Shown in pieces: positions 1 to 8,643 of a DNA stretch of 8,791 nt. The stretch comes from Actinomycetota bacterium (GTDB lineage: Bacteria; Actinomycetota; Actinomycetes; Actinomycetales; Microbacteriaceae), in assembly GCA_027728145.1 (NCBI GenBank), contig JAQBZV010000030.1, forward strand, positions 1 through 8,791. Reading direction: 5' to 3'. A model generated the notes under the pieces. The model was not told the DNA's origin. It did no database searches and saw only the letters and a list, made by a program, of their open reading frames with translations. Made by a program: the position numbers and the translations under genes. How positions within the stretch are numbered: position 1 is the stretch's first letter; each line of letters opens with the position of its first letter.

Positions 1-702
1 GCCAGGAAAGTGCTGACTGCTTTGGAGGCTGTTGCCGGCGTGGCAGGGGCCGCAGACACATCAGTCATCAGTGCCGACCACATAGCGCTGGCACTCGATC
101 GGGCACTGGTTCGCTATGACCAGGCCGGTGACCAGCATTACGACGTCATAAGCGCCTTCATCAAGTCGGTGCGAGGCAGTGATGCTGACGCCGCGCTTCA
201 TTACCTGGCACGGATGATTGAAGCGGGGGAGGACCCGCGATTTATCGCGAGACGACTCATCATCCTGGCAGCGGAAGACATTGGTTTGGCCGACCCGACA
301 GCGCTCACCCTTGCCGTGTCTGTCGCCCAGGCTGTCGCGCTTATCGGTATGCCTGAGGGCCGAATTCCCCTTGCCGAGGCAACCGTCTATCTCGCCCTAG
401 CTCCCAAATCAAACGCCGCCTATGTGGGAATTAACGAGGCTCAACGCGATATCCGCGAGGGGCGCATTGGTGAAGTCCCGCCACACCTGCGGGACGCTCA
501 CTATCCAGGTGCGGCGTCGCTGGGTCACGGCGCGAAATACCGTTACCCCCATGACGAGTCCGCCGGTATTGTGTCGCAGCCCTACGCTCCGGAACCGGTG
601 GCCGGGGCACAGTATTACCGACCGACCAGCAGGGGTCTCGAGCGGGAGCTCCAGGAGCGAACTCGCCACATTAGAGAGATCCTGCGCGGGGTTGAGGACT
701 AG
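1..702 (+). CDS. rarA: Replication-associated recombination protein A (RarA/MgsA), C-terminal part, 5' truncated by window
   Basis: RarA is a cytoplasmic AAA+ ATPase related to clamp loaders and RuvB. It acts at stalled replication forks and single-strand/double-strand DNA junctions. The reading frame is open from base 1, so the gene begins upstream; 233 codons and a TAG stop are visible. The first residues (ARKVLTALE) match the segment after the sensor-2 region. The ATPase core with its Walker motifs is missing from the window. What remains is the helical lid and tetramerisation domain, with family hallmarks in order: HYDVISAFIKSVRGSD, then GEDPRFIARRL and AAEDIGLADP, then MPEGRIPLAEATVYLA, then VPPHLRDAHYPGA near residue 160. 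The GTG at base 10 should not be taken as a start, because the homology continues through it. The gap to rpsD is 184 bases and holds a hairpin, so rarA is probably transcribed separately from rpsD. The identification is firm. Confidence 0.95.
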   Translation, partial: ARKVLTALEAVAGVAGAADTSVISADHIALALDRALVRYDQAGDQHYDVISAFIKSVRGSDADAALHYLARMIEAGEDPRFIARRLIILAAEDIGLADPTALTLAVSVAQAVALIGMPEGRIPLAEATVYLALAPKSNAAYVGINEAQRDIREGRIGEVPPHLRDAHYPGAASLGHGAKYRYPHDESAGIVSQPYAPEPVAGAQYYRPTSRGLERELQERTRHIREILRGVED

Positions 703-755
703 GGAAACTGGCTGTTCTGTGGTACTTTTGCCTCTGGTCTGGGACCTCGTCATCG

Positions 756-801
756 CGCGGCTGCGGAGCTGAGGATCTTCAGAAAGGTCGCTGTAGCCGC
801 G
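756..801 (+). ncRNA. Predicted strong RNA hairpin between rarA and rpsD (rarA terminator or rpsD leader structure)
   Basis: Bases 756-766 pair with 791-801 in an 11-bp, mostly GC stem with two G-U pairs. Nested inside, 769-773 pairs with 778-782 around a GATC loop. A short T-containing run (TCTTT, 802-806 with the preceding G) follows. This could be a poor-tailed terminator for rarA. It could also be part of a structured rpsD leader, since S4 represses its own synthesis through mRNA structures in several bacterial groups. The sequence alone does not decide. The pairing is seen directly; the role is inference. Confidence 0.45.
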
Positions 802-809
802 TCTTTCGA

Positions 810-837
810 TAGACACAATCCCTCGAATTTGTATGGA
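810..837 (+). promoter_or_regulatory. Weak candidate promoter for rpsD
   Basis: TAGACA at 810-815 matches five of six bases of the -35 consensus TTGACA. After a 16-base spacer, TATGGA at 832-837 begins like a -10 box but lacks the conserved final T. Transcription would start near 843-845, at the left edge of the dyad at 844-860. A separate rpsD promoter is expected in this gap, but this exact assignment is tentative. Confidence 0.25.
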
Positions 838-843
838 CTCAGT

Positions 844-860
844 GTGATGCGTTGCATCAC
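844..860. promoter_or_regulatory. Perfect 7-bp inverted repeat upstream of rpsD
   Basis: GTGATGC (844-850) and GCATCAC (854-860) are exact inverted repeats around a 3-base centre, GTT. The element ends 11 bases before the rpsD Shine-Dalgarno sequence. It could be a repressor operator near the transcription start. It could also be a small hairpin at the 5' end of the mRNA that affects translation or stability, although a 3-base loop is at the lower limit for RNA. I do not recognise it as the site of any known regulator. Confidence 0.4.
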
Positions 861-871
861 CCCTCGTTACC

Positions 872-877
872 AAGGAG
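872..877 (+). promoter_or_regulatory. Ribosome binding site of rpsD
   Basis: AAGGAG lies 9 bases before the GTG start of rpsD. It is a near-ideal Shine-Dalgarno sequence and fixes that start codon. Confidence 0.85.
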
Positions 878-886
878 AAATTTTTC

Positions 887-1516
887 GTGTCGACTCGTTC
901 ACGTACCAGAAGCAAGACCCGCCTGTCGCGGGCACTCGGAATCCCGCTGACCCCCAAGGCAGCCAAGTATTTAGAAAAGCGCCCCTATGCTCCAGGCGAG
1001 CACGGTCGCACCAAGCGCAAGACTGACAGTGACTACGCTGTTCGTCTGCGCGAGAAGCAGCGCCTCCGTGCCCAGTACGGCATTCGCGAAGCTCAGCTCC
1101 GTCGAACCTTTGAGGAAGCCCGTAAGTCTCAGGGACTGAGCGGTGAAAACCTGGTGGAGCTCCTCGAGATGCGTCTCGACGCGCTCGTCGTGCGCGCCGG
1201 ATTCGCCCGCACCACGGCCCAAGCCCGGCAGATGGTGGTGCACCGTCATATCTTGGTCAACGGTGAGTTGGTGGATCGCCCCTCCTTCCGTGTGAAGCCA
1301 GGGCAAATGATCCACGTGAAGCCCCGCAGCGAAGGCATGGAGCCTTTCCAGGTTGCTGCAGCAGGTGGACACGTCGATGTTCTTCCCCCCGTTCCCGGTT
1401 ACCTCGAGGTCGAAATCGACAAGCTCCAGGCGGTGTTGCTGCGCAGGCCCAAGCGCTCCGAGGTTCCTGTGACCTGCGAAGTTCAGCTCGTCGTTGAGTA
1501 TTACGCGGCTCGCTAA
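887..1516 (+). CDS. rpsD: 30S ribosomal protein S4
   Basis: S4 is a primary 16S rRNA-binding protein that nucleates assembly of the small-subunit body and helps maintain decoding fidelity. The product is 209 residues, the usual length, and begins at GTG with a strong ribosome binding site. The N-terminal domain has the family pattern RALGIPLTPKAAKYLEKRPY and PGEHG at residues 36-40. The S4 RNA-binding domain covers about residues 97-160, starting at MRLDALVVRAGFA and including the HRHILVNGELVDRP stretch. There are no cysteines in the N-terminal region; the only one is C197. This is therefore the zinc-free (C-minus) form, which lacks the four-cysteine zinc knuckle of many S4 proteins. The gene has its own terminator downstream and appears to be a single-gene unit, separate from the main ribosomal protein operons. 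S4 often controls its own translation, so the leader upstream deserves attention. Confidence 0.99.
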   Translation: MSTRSRTRSKTRLSRALGIPLTPKAAKYLEKRPYAPGEHGRTKRKTDSDYAVRLREKQRLRAQYGIREAQLRRTFEEARKSQGLSGENLVELLEMRLDALVVRAGFARTTAQARQMVVHRHILVNGELVDRPSFRVKPGQMIHVKPRSEGMEPFQVAAAGGHVDVLPPVPGYLEVEIDKLQAVLLRRPKRSEVPVTCEVQLVVEYYAAR

Positions 1517-1527
1517 TTCCTGTCACA

Positions 1528-1566
1528 CGGTGGTGGGGGAGTTCTCTTCCCCACCACTGGTGTTTT
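1528..1566 (+). terminator. Intrinsic terminator after rpsD
   Basis: Bases 1530-1541 pair with 1546-1557 to give a 12-bp stem with one G-U pair and a 4-base loop (TTCT). Flanking bases can extend it slightly. TTTT follows at 1563-1566, five bases beyond the stem. The stem lies 13 bases after the rpsD stop. The T run is short, as is common in high-GC actinobacteria, so some readthrough into the downstream genes is possible. Confidence 0.8.
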
Positions 1567-1586
1567 CGGTGTTCTAGGCTTAGACC

Positions 1587-1592
1587 AGGAGG
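1587..1592 (+). promoter_or_regulatory. Ribosome binding site of the small membrane-protein gene
   Basis: AGGAGG lies 9 bases before the ATG at 1602. Such a perfect Shine-Dalgarno sequence before a very short frame is strong evidence that the frame is translated. Confidence 0.8.
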
Positions 1593-1601
1593 GTGAGAGC
1601 A

Positions 1602-1757
1602 ATGGCAAGGTTCTTCGCGGCGCTGTTGGGTGTGGTGGTCGGGTTTGTGATTGCCCATGTTCTCAACGAAACTCCTGAGGGTCGTGCCTTTTTCTCGCGG
1701 TCCAGAGCCACTCTTCGCACCTTCACTGAAGGCGTCCGGGACGCCTATCGCTCCTAG
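1602..1757 (+). CDS. Small single-pass membrane protein, 51 residues, function unknown
   Basis: This short frame fills the space between the rpsD terminator and alaS. It runs from ATG to TAG, with AGGAGG 9 bases upstream. Residues 4-21 form one hydrophobic segment (FFAALLGVVVGFVIAHVL), long enough to cross the membrane. A charged tail follows, with RSRATLRTFTEGVRDAY near the C-terminus, which could form an amphipathic helix. Actinobacteria often carry a small membrane-anchored protein of unknown function between rpsD and alaS. The pattern of an N-terminal membrane segment followed by a helix with a 'VRDA/VRDG' motif recalls the longer DUF6167-like proteins found there. I infer this is a short relative; the similarity is from memory and was not searched. 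The stop lies 21 bases before alaS, so the two genes are probably co-transcribed. No catalytic residues are evident. Confidence 0.8.
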   Translation: MARFFAALLGVVVGFVIAHVLNETPEGRAFFSRSRATLRTFTEGVRDAYRS

Positions 1758-1764
1758 AGTCGCT

Positions 1765-1770
1765 GGAGGG
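1765..1770 (+). promoter_or_regulatory. Ribosome binding site of alaS
   Basis: GGAGGG lies 8 bases before the ATG at 1779 and supports that start. The start also fits homology, because AlaRS proteins typically begin a few residues before the IQKRWLEFF segment. Confidence 0.8.
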
Positions 1771-1778
1771 CCGTAGAC

Positions 1779-4435
<2,657 letters not shown>

Positions 4436-4439
<4 letters not shown>

Positions 4440-4903
4440 GGCGTGGCGCTCGCATCGGTGTAGACGTCGGCACCGTCCGTGTCGGAGTTTCCCGCAGCGA
4501 TCCCGAGGGATTGATGGCCGTCCCCGTGGAGACGCTCTCCCGGGACACTGCACTGATGAAACTCGCACAGCTGGCGGGAGAGCTGTCACCCTTGGAGATC
4601 ATTGTCGGTTTGCCGCTCTCGCTGTCGGGTGCTCACACAACCTCAACCCGGGACGCCGAGGCTTTTGCGATGGAGTTGGCGCAAACACTGAGTGTGCCAG
4701 TGCGCATGATCGACGAGCGGCTGTCCACTGTTCAAGCCCAATCCAATCTCCGGGGCGCAGGCAAGTCCTCGAGATCTGAGCGGGTGATGATTGACCAGGC
4801 TGCCGCTGTTATCCTTTTGCAACATGCGCTTGATAGCGAGCGAGCTCAGGGGGTGGCGCCGGGACATCGTGTTGATGTAGACGGCTCAAACAATGACGAA
4901 TGA
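4436..4903 (+). CDS. ruvX: Putative pre-16S rRNA nuclease (RuvX/YqgF, Holliday-junction-resolvase fold)
   Basis: YqgF/RuvX proteins have an RNase H-like fold. They are implicated in 5'-end maturation of 16S rRNA and were earlier proposed as Holliday junction resolvases. The 155-residue length is slightly above the family norm because of a polar tail after about residue 135. The expected acidic residues are present: D10 in IGVDVGTVRVGVSRSD, E94 in MIDERLSTVQAQ and D120 in MIDQAAAVILLQ. The EIIVGLPLSLSG strand is at 54-65. The GTG start overlaps the alaS stop as GTGA. No Shine-Dalgarno sequence is visible upstream, so translation probably depends on ribosomes finishing alaS. The gene order alaS-ruvX-mltG-aroE is common in actinobacteria and by itself supports the assignment. 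Confidence 0.95.
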
Positions 4904-6077
4904 CTCTGATTTCGACAAAATCTTTAATACCCTCCCGGGGGAGACCAGTGGTCCGCCGCCCCTTCGGCCTCGAAGTCAGCTTCGGTCTGAGAAGAAGAGT
5001 TCCTCCGGTGGATGGGGCAAGAGAATCTTCGCCGGTGTTGCGCTCGCTGTTTTGGTTCTCTCGGGAACTGGCGTGTGGCTCCTGTGGAACGAATACGGCA
5101 CCCGAGTCATCAACTATTTTGCGGAGGAAGAGGTTGCCAATTTTGAAGGTGGCGGGGCTGAGCCGGCCATAGAAATCGTCGTCAATCCCGGCGATATTGG
5201 GGAGGCAGTAGCCCGAGAACTCGCCGAGGCTGGAGTGACAGCGTCGTTCGAGGCGGTCTACGAGATTCTGCTCCAGGACGCCACCATCACCTTCCAACCC
5301 GGCACCTATCGTCTCCTCACCGGCATGTCGGCAGATAGTGCCATCGCAGCTCTGCGGGACCCCAACAATCGAGTCCAGATCGAGATCCTGATAACTGAGG
5401 GCGTTGCGCTTCAGCGGGCTTTGGACATCATCGCGGAAAAGGCATCGTTGTCCCCGGACTCACTCACCGAGGCCGTGGCCGACCCGTCTCTGTATGGAGT
5501 AAATCCTCCCAACGGGAGTCTCGAAGGGTATCTATTTCCTGCCACTTATACGTTTGAACCCGGTGCCACTGCTGGCGACATTGTTGCCAGGATGGTAGAG
5601 GAAATGAAGAGCCGCCTGGAAACGGCGGGTATCCCCGAAGAGCAGTGGCACGAAACACTGACTATGGCGGCACTAATTCAGCGCGAGGCCCGGTTCGATG
5701 ACGACTTCTACAGGGTTTCGCGAGTGTTTAGTAATCGCCTAGACGTCAACATGCCCCTGCAATCCGATGCAACGGTGACTTATTGGACGGGAGAATACGG
5801 CAGCGCTGGTACAAGTGAGGATGACCGAGCTGATGGCGATAATCCCTTCAACACCTACATTTACACGGGGTTGCCACCCGGACCCATTTCGTTGCCGGGC
5901 GAGCTTGCTATTGACGCCGCCCTGAATCCCGCGGACGGTGAGTGGCTTTACTTTGTGTCCGTTGACCTTCGGACCGGGGAGACGGTGTTCTCGGAGACGT
6001 ACAACCAGCATCTTCGTGCGGTCGATCAGTGGCTTGAATGGTGCAGGGAGAGTGACGAAAATGGTGCCTACTGCTGA
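4893..6077 (+). CDS. mltG: Endolytic murein transglycosylase MltG (YceG-like)
   Basis: MltG is a membrane-anchored lytic transglycosylase that cleaves nascent glycan strands and is thought to set their length during peptidoglycan synthesis. The 394-residue product has a polar, proline- and lysine-containing cytoplasmic tail (1-42). One membrane helix follows at about 45-66 (IFAGVALAVLVLSGTGVWLLW), and then an extracellular YceG domain. In that domain LEGYLFPATYTF is at 210-221 and AALIQREA at 259-266. E265 aligns, by my reading, with the catalytic glutamate of E. coli MltG (E218). Later hallmarks are NRLDVNMPLQSDATV (281-295), FNTYIYTGLPPGPI (319-332) and ALNPADGEWLYFV (343-355). The start lies inside ruvX (11-base overlap) and has no clear ribosome binding site, so translational coupling is likely. 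The family and active-site region look complete. Confidence 0.95.
   Translation: MTNDSDFDKIFNTLPGETSGPPPLRPRSQLRSEKKSSSGGWGKRIFAGVALAVLVLSGTGVWLLWNEYGTRVINYFAEEEVANFEGGGAEPAIEIVVNPGDIGEAVARELAEAGVTASFEAVYEILLQDATITFQPGTYRLLTGMSADSAIAALRDPNNRVQIEILITEGVALQRALDIIAEKASLSPDSLTEAVADPSLYGVNPPNGSLEGYLFPATYTFEPGATAGDIVARMVEEMKSRLETAGIPEEQWHETLTMAALIQREARFDDDFYRVSRVFSNRLDVNMPLQSDATVTYWTGEYGSAGTSEDDRADGDNPFNTYIYTGLPPGPISLPGELAIDAALNPADGEWLYFVSVDLRTGETVFSETYNQHLRAVDQWLEWCRESDENGAYC
6045..6050 (+). promoter_or_regulatory. Ribosome binding site that decides the aroE start
   Basis: AGGGAG lies within the 3' end of mltG, 10 bases before the ATG at 6061. It is only one base from the in-frame GTG at 6052, which is too close to use. 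This supports 6061 as the aroE start, not an upstream codon. Confidence 0.55.
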
Positions 6078-6906
6078 GAAAGCCTTTGAAGTGTGGGGGA
6101 GCCCGGTCGAGCACTCTCTCTCCCCGGCACTGCACCAGGCCGCTTATCGAGTACTCGGTTTGCCCTGGTCCTACCGGTATCGGGAAGTCAGTCAGGACCT
6201 CGTAATCCCGGCATGGGCAGGAGTCAGCGCGACACTTTCGGGAATCTCTCTCACCATGCCCCTGAAAGAGCGGGTGATGGACCTGGTAGGCCCGCGCGAT
6301 TCGATTGTCGACGAGATTCAGGCAGCCAACACCGTGTATCGCTCGGGTGAGACCGCGGTGCTCTCCAACACTGACCCCTATGGGGTAGAGCGCGCCCTGG
6401 AGAAGTTCGGTGTGGTGGCTGGCCACGCGTGGATCCTGGGTGCGGGGGCAACGGCCCGATCAGTGGGCTACGCCCTAGGGCGTCGGGGGACCACCAGCGT
6501 CACGCTGTTTGCCCGTGACGCCGAGAGAGCAGAACGAACTGCTCTCCACCTCAGAAACTGTGGCCTCGCGATTCAGGTTCAGCTCTTTTCCAAGGTGGAT
6601 CAGGCTATTTCTCCGCAGCTGGTCGCCTCTACCCTGCCCGGTGACGCAGAGGCATTGCCGGAAATCCCCTCTGCTGTGGTGGACTCTGCGGCGCTATTCG
6701 ACGTGGCCTACTCGCCGTGGCCCTCCCGCTACGCGGAGGCGTGGGAGTCATCTTCCCAGCCCGTCATTTCGGGGTTGTGGATGCTGAGCTATCAGGCTTT
6801 GGCGCAAATTCGGTTGTTCGTCAACGCCGATGCGACACAGCCTCTCGAGAACGAGGTAGAGGTTTTTTCTGCCATGGTGGACGCGGTCGGTCTCACGTCT
6901 GAGTAA
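6061..6906 (+). CDS. aroE: Shikimate dehydrogenase (NADP-type)
   Basis: AroE reduces 3-dehydroshikimate to shikimate with NADPH in the cytoplasm, the fourth step of the shikimate pathway. The protein has 281 residues from ATG 6061. The open frame extends upstream to 5938, but that part is read out of frame inside mltG and lacks family similarity. The substrate-binding loop [13 protein letters not shown] is at 13-25. The catalytic lysine is K69 in SLTMPLKE, with N90 in AANTVY and the catalytic aspartate D105 in SNTDPYG. The nucleotide loop GAGATARS at 127-134 is a variant of the usual GAGG form. DVAYSPWPS (214-222) and [16 protein letters not shown] (238-253) close the C-terminal lobe. The gene overlaps mltG by 17 bases, giving tight coupling of a cell-wall gene and an aromatic-biosynthesis gene. 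Quinate/shikimate dehydrogenase paralogues exist, but the aro context favours the biosynthetic enzyme. Confidence 0.95.
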   Translation: MVPTAEKAFEVWGSPVEHSLSPALHQAAYRVLGLPWSYRYREVSQDLVIPAWAGVSATLSGISLTMPLKERVMDLVGPRDSIVDEIQAANTVYRSGETAVLSNTDPYGVERALEKFGVVAGHAWILGAGATARSVGYALGRRGTTSVTLFARDAERAERTALHLRNCGLAIQVQLFSKVDQAISPQLVASTLPGDAEALPEIPSAVVDSAALFDVAYSPWPSRYAEAWESSSQPVISGLWMLSYQALAQIRLFVNADATQPLENEVEVFSAMVDAVGLTSE

Positions 6907-6923
6907 AAGCCGGGGTGATCCAT

Positions 6924-6929
6924 GGGAAG
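6924..6929 (+). promoter_or_regulatory. Ribosome binding site that decides the aroC start
   Basis: GGGAAG lies 8 bases before the ATG at 6938 but only 2 bases before the in-frame ATG at 6932. The spacing favours 6938. Homology agrees, because chorismate synthases of this type typically begin MLRW. Confidence 0.6.
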
Positions 6930-6937
6930 ATATGACA

Positions 6938-8137
6938 ATGCTTCGATGGATTACTGCGGGAGAGTCACACGGCCCTGAGCTTGTCGGTGTGTTGGAAGGT
7001 TTCCCCGCCGGTGTGCCACTTCTCGTCGAGGACGTTCAGTCCGACCTTGCTCGCAGGCGCCTCGGTTATGGTCGCGGTGCGCGCATGAAATTCGAGGCCG
7101 ATCGCGTCCATTTCTCCGGCGGAGTGCGCCACGGTGTCACACAGGGCGGTCCCGTGGCTATTCGTGTGGAAAACACCGAATGGCCCAAGTGGGAGACCGT
7201 CATGAGTCCGCACCCCGTGGACCCGGCGGAGCTAGAGGGCGGTCGGGCTGCCGCCTTGACGAGGCCCCGACCGGGCCATGCTGACCTCGCCGGCATGCAA
7301 AAGTACGGCTTTGATGATTCCCGACCAGTCCTCGAGCGGGCAAGTGCCCGCGAAACAGCGGCTCGGGTGGCGTTAGGAGCGGTCGCGCGTGCTCTGCTCA
7401 CCGAGTTAGGAATCACCGTCGTCTCGCACACCGTGGCCATTGGGCCGGTATCGGTGCCCGAAGATGCCGAAATTCCTGCACTGTCCGATCGGGACCGCCT
7501 TGATGAAGATCCCCTGCGCTGTGCTCATGCAGAGACTTCCCAGGCCATGGTTGCTGAGGTTGACCAGGCGCACAAAGACGGAGACACCCTCGGAGGGGTT
7601 GTTGAGGTAGTGGTGCGGGGCCTACCCCCGGGGCTTGGCTCCTACGTGCATTGGGATCGGCGCCTTGATTCTCGCTTAGCTGGCGCCTTGATGGGCATCC
7701 AGGCCATCAAAGGGGTAGAGGTTGGCGACGGTTTCACCACCACCCGTAGGCGCGGTTCCGAGGCCCACGATGAGATCGTCAACGATGGTTCTGGCGTTCA
7801 GCGTCTCAGTGAGCGCGCCGGGGGAATCGAAGGTGGCATGAGTACCGGTGGGCCTCTGCGGGTGCGAGCTGGAATGAAGCCGATCTCTACCGTTCCCCGA
7901 GCACTGCGGACTATTGACACGTCCACGGGCGGCGAAGCAGTGGCGCATCACCAGCGTTCTGATGTCTGCGCGGTTCCCGCAGCGGGCATTGTTGCTGAAG
8001 CCATGGTCATGCTGGTGATTGCTGACGCGCTCGTAGAAAAATTTGGTGGCGATTCTCTGGGAGAAATCCACAGGAACCTCACGAGCTACCTGGAGAGTAT
8101 CCCGGACGTGATCGCTCCGGGTCCTTCAGCACCGTGA
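6938..8137 (+). CDS. aroC: Chorismate synthase
   Basis: AroC converts 5-enolpyruvylshikimate 3-phosphate to chorismate, the branch point for aromatic amino acids, folate and quinones. The reaction needs reduced FMN but no net redox change. The 399-residue protein begins [12 protein letters not shown], with the conserved active-site histidine H11. [11 protein letters not shown] is at 40-50, and [13 protein letters not shown] at about 108-120 carries the second catalytic histidine, H114. Later signatures are [21 protein letters not shown] and [15 protein letters not shown], with D342 in the RSD motif. All three family signature regions are present, so the enzyme should be active. An ATG six bases upstream (6932) is in frame but badly spaced from the ribosome binding site. 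A 31-base gap separates the gene from aroE, and the stop overlaps aroK as GTGA. FMN reduction must come from another protein or a separate reductase; none is encoded here. Confidence 0.98.
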   Translation: MLRWITAGESHGPELVGVLEGFPAGVPLLVEDVQSDLARRRLGYGRGARMKFEADRVHFSGGVRHGVTQGGPVAIRVENTEWPKWETVMSPHPVDPAELEGGRAAALTRPRPGHADLAGMQKYGFDDSRPVLERASARETAARVALGAVARALLTELGITVVSHTVAIGPVSVPEDAEIPALSDRDRLDEDPLRCAHAETSQAMVAEVDQAHKDGDTLGGVVEVVVRGLPPGLGSYVHWDRRLDSRLAGALMGIQAIKGVEVGDGFTTTRRRGSEAHDEIVNDGSGVQRLSERAGGIEGGMSTGGPLRVRAGMKPISTVPRALRTIDTSTGGEAVAHHQRSDVCAVPAAGIVAEAMVMLVIADALVEKFGGDSLGEIHRNLTSYLESIPDVIAPGPSAP

Positions 8138-8643
8138 GCGTTAAGCCTCTCGTGGTTGTGGTTGGTCCGCCTGCCGCGGGAAAGACCCGCGTTGCCAAGG
8201 GGTTAGGCAGGATTCTAGGCGTCGACGTCGTGGACACTGACACCGAGGTGGTGAAACGGTGGGGCCCAATTCCCGATCTTTTTGCCTCCCACGGCGAGGC
8301 GTTCTTCCGCACTCAGGAGCGTGAGGCTGTGGCGGAAGCTCTGGCCACCTCGGGTGTTGTCGCTCTGGGGGGTGGTGCTGTGGTGGACGCAACCACACAA
8401 GCCGATTTGATGTCGCACAGGGTTGCACTGATTTCCATCACGGCTGACGCCGTCGCGCCTCGGTTGGATAACGACAAGCGTCCACTCCTTCGCGGAGGTC
8501 TCGAGGCCTGGAAAGAGCTTGTGGCGAAGCGACACGAGTTCTATCAGGCTGTTGCGACCCGCGAGTTCGATGCTTCTCATCGCAGCATTGATGACGTTGC
8601 GGACGAGGTTGCTGCGTGGGTGCGAAAGGATGCAGGGCTATGA
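8134..8643 (+). CDS. aroK: Shikimate kinase
   Basis: AroK phosphorylates shikimate at the 3-hydroxyl using ATP. The product is 169 residues, a normal length, and has a P-loop kinase fold. The Walker A loop is GPPAAGKT at 11-18 (K17 and T18). It fits the general GxxxxGK[ST] pattern, but an alanine replaces the glycine usual at the fourth position, and R19 follows instead of a second Ser/Thr. Shikimate-binding residues are D34 and D36 in VDTDTE, R59 in FFRTQE and the GGG at 79-81. R117 in the lid (KRPLL) and R133 in AKRHEFY complete the active site. The GTG start overlaps the aroC stop by four bases, and no ribosome binding site is visible, so translation is probably coupled to aroC. The 3' end overlaps aroB. 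The fold and context make the call secure. Confidence 0.96.
   Translation: MSVKPLVVVVGPPAAGKTRVAKGLGRILGVDVVDTDTEVVKRWGPIPDLFASHGEAFFRTQEREAVAEALATSGVVALGGGAVVDATTQADLMSHRVALISITADAVAPRLDNDKRPLLRGGLEAWKELVAKRHEFYQAVATREFDASHRSIDDVADEVAAWVRKDAGL
8626..8630 (+). promoter_or_regulatory. Ribosome binding site of aroB
   Basis: AAGGA lies inside the 3' end of aroK, 9 bases before the ATG at 8640. aroB therefore has its own initiation signal in addition to the ATGA overlap with aroK. Confidence 0.6.

Noticed and set aside
409..966. Open frame on the - strand (185 codons) spanning the rarA-rpsD gap
   Set aside because: It overlaps the 3' end of rarA and the 5' end of rpsD antisense, has no recognisable domain, and crosses the rpsD ribosome binding site and the dyad.
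5668..5691. Possible catalytic change in MltG, where QRE replaces the EKE/ERE of some homologues
   Set aside because: By my alignment the catalytic glutamate is the second acidic position, kept as E265. The first position varies in the family, so no loss of activity is implied.
5938..6060. Upstream extension of aroE by 41 codons
   Set aside because: This stretch is mltG coding sequence read in another frame. AroE homology begins at the AFEVWGSP segment, and a suitably spaced ribosome binding site precedes ATG 6061.
6932..6937. Two-codon upstream start for aroC (ATG at 6932)
   Set aside because: The GGGAAG ribosome binding site is only 2 bases away, and chorismate synthases of this type normally begin MLRW, which corresponds to ATG 6938.
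6907..6937. Possible promoter or terminator between aroE and aroC
   Set aside because: The 31 bases hold the aroC ribosome binding site but no stable hairpin, T run or convincing -10/-35 pair.
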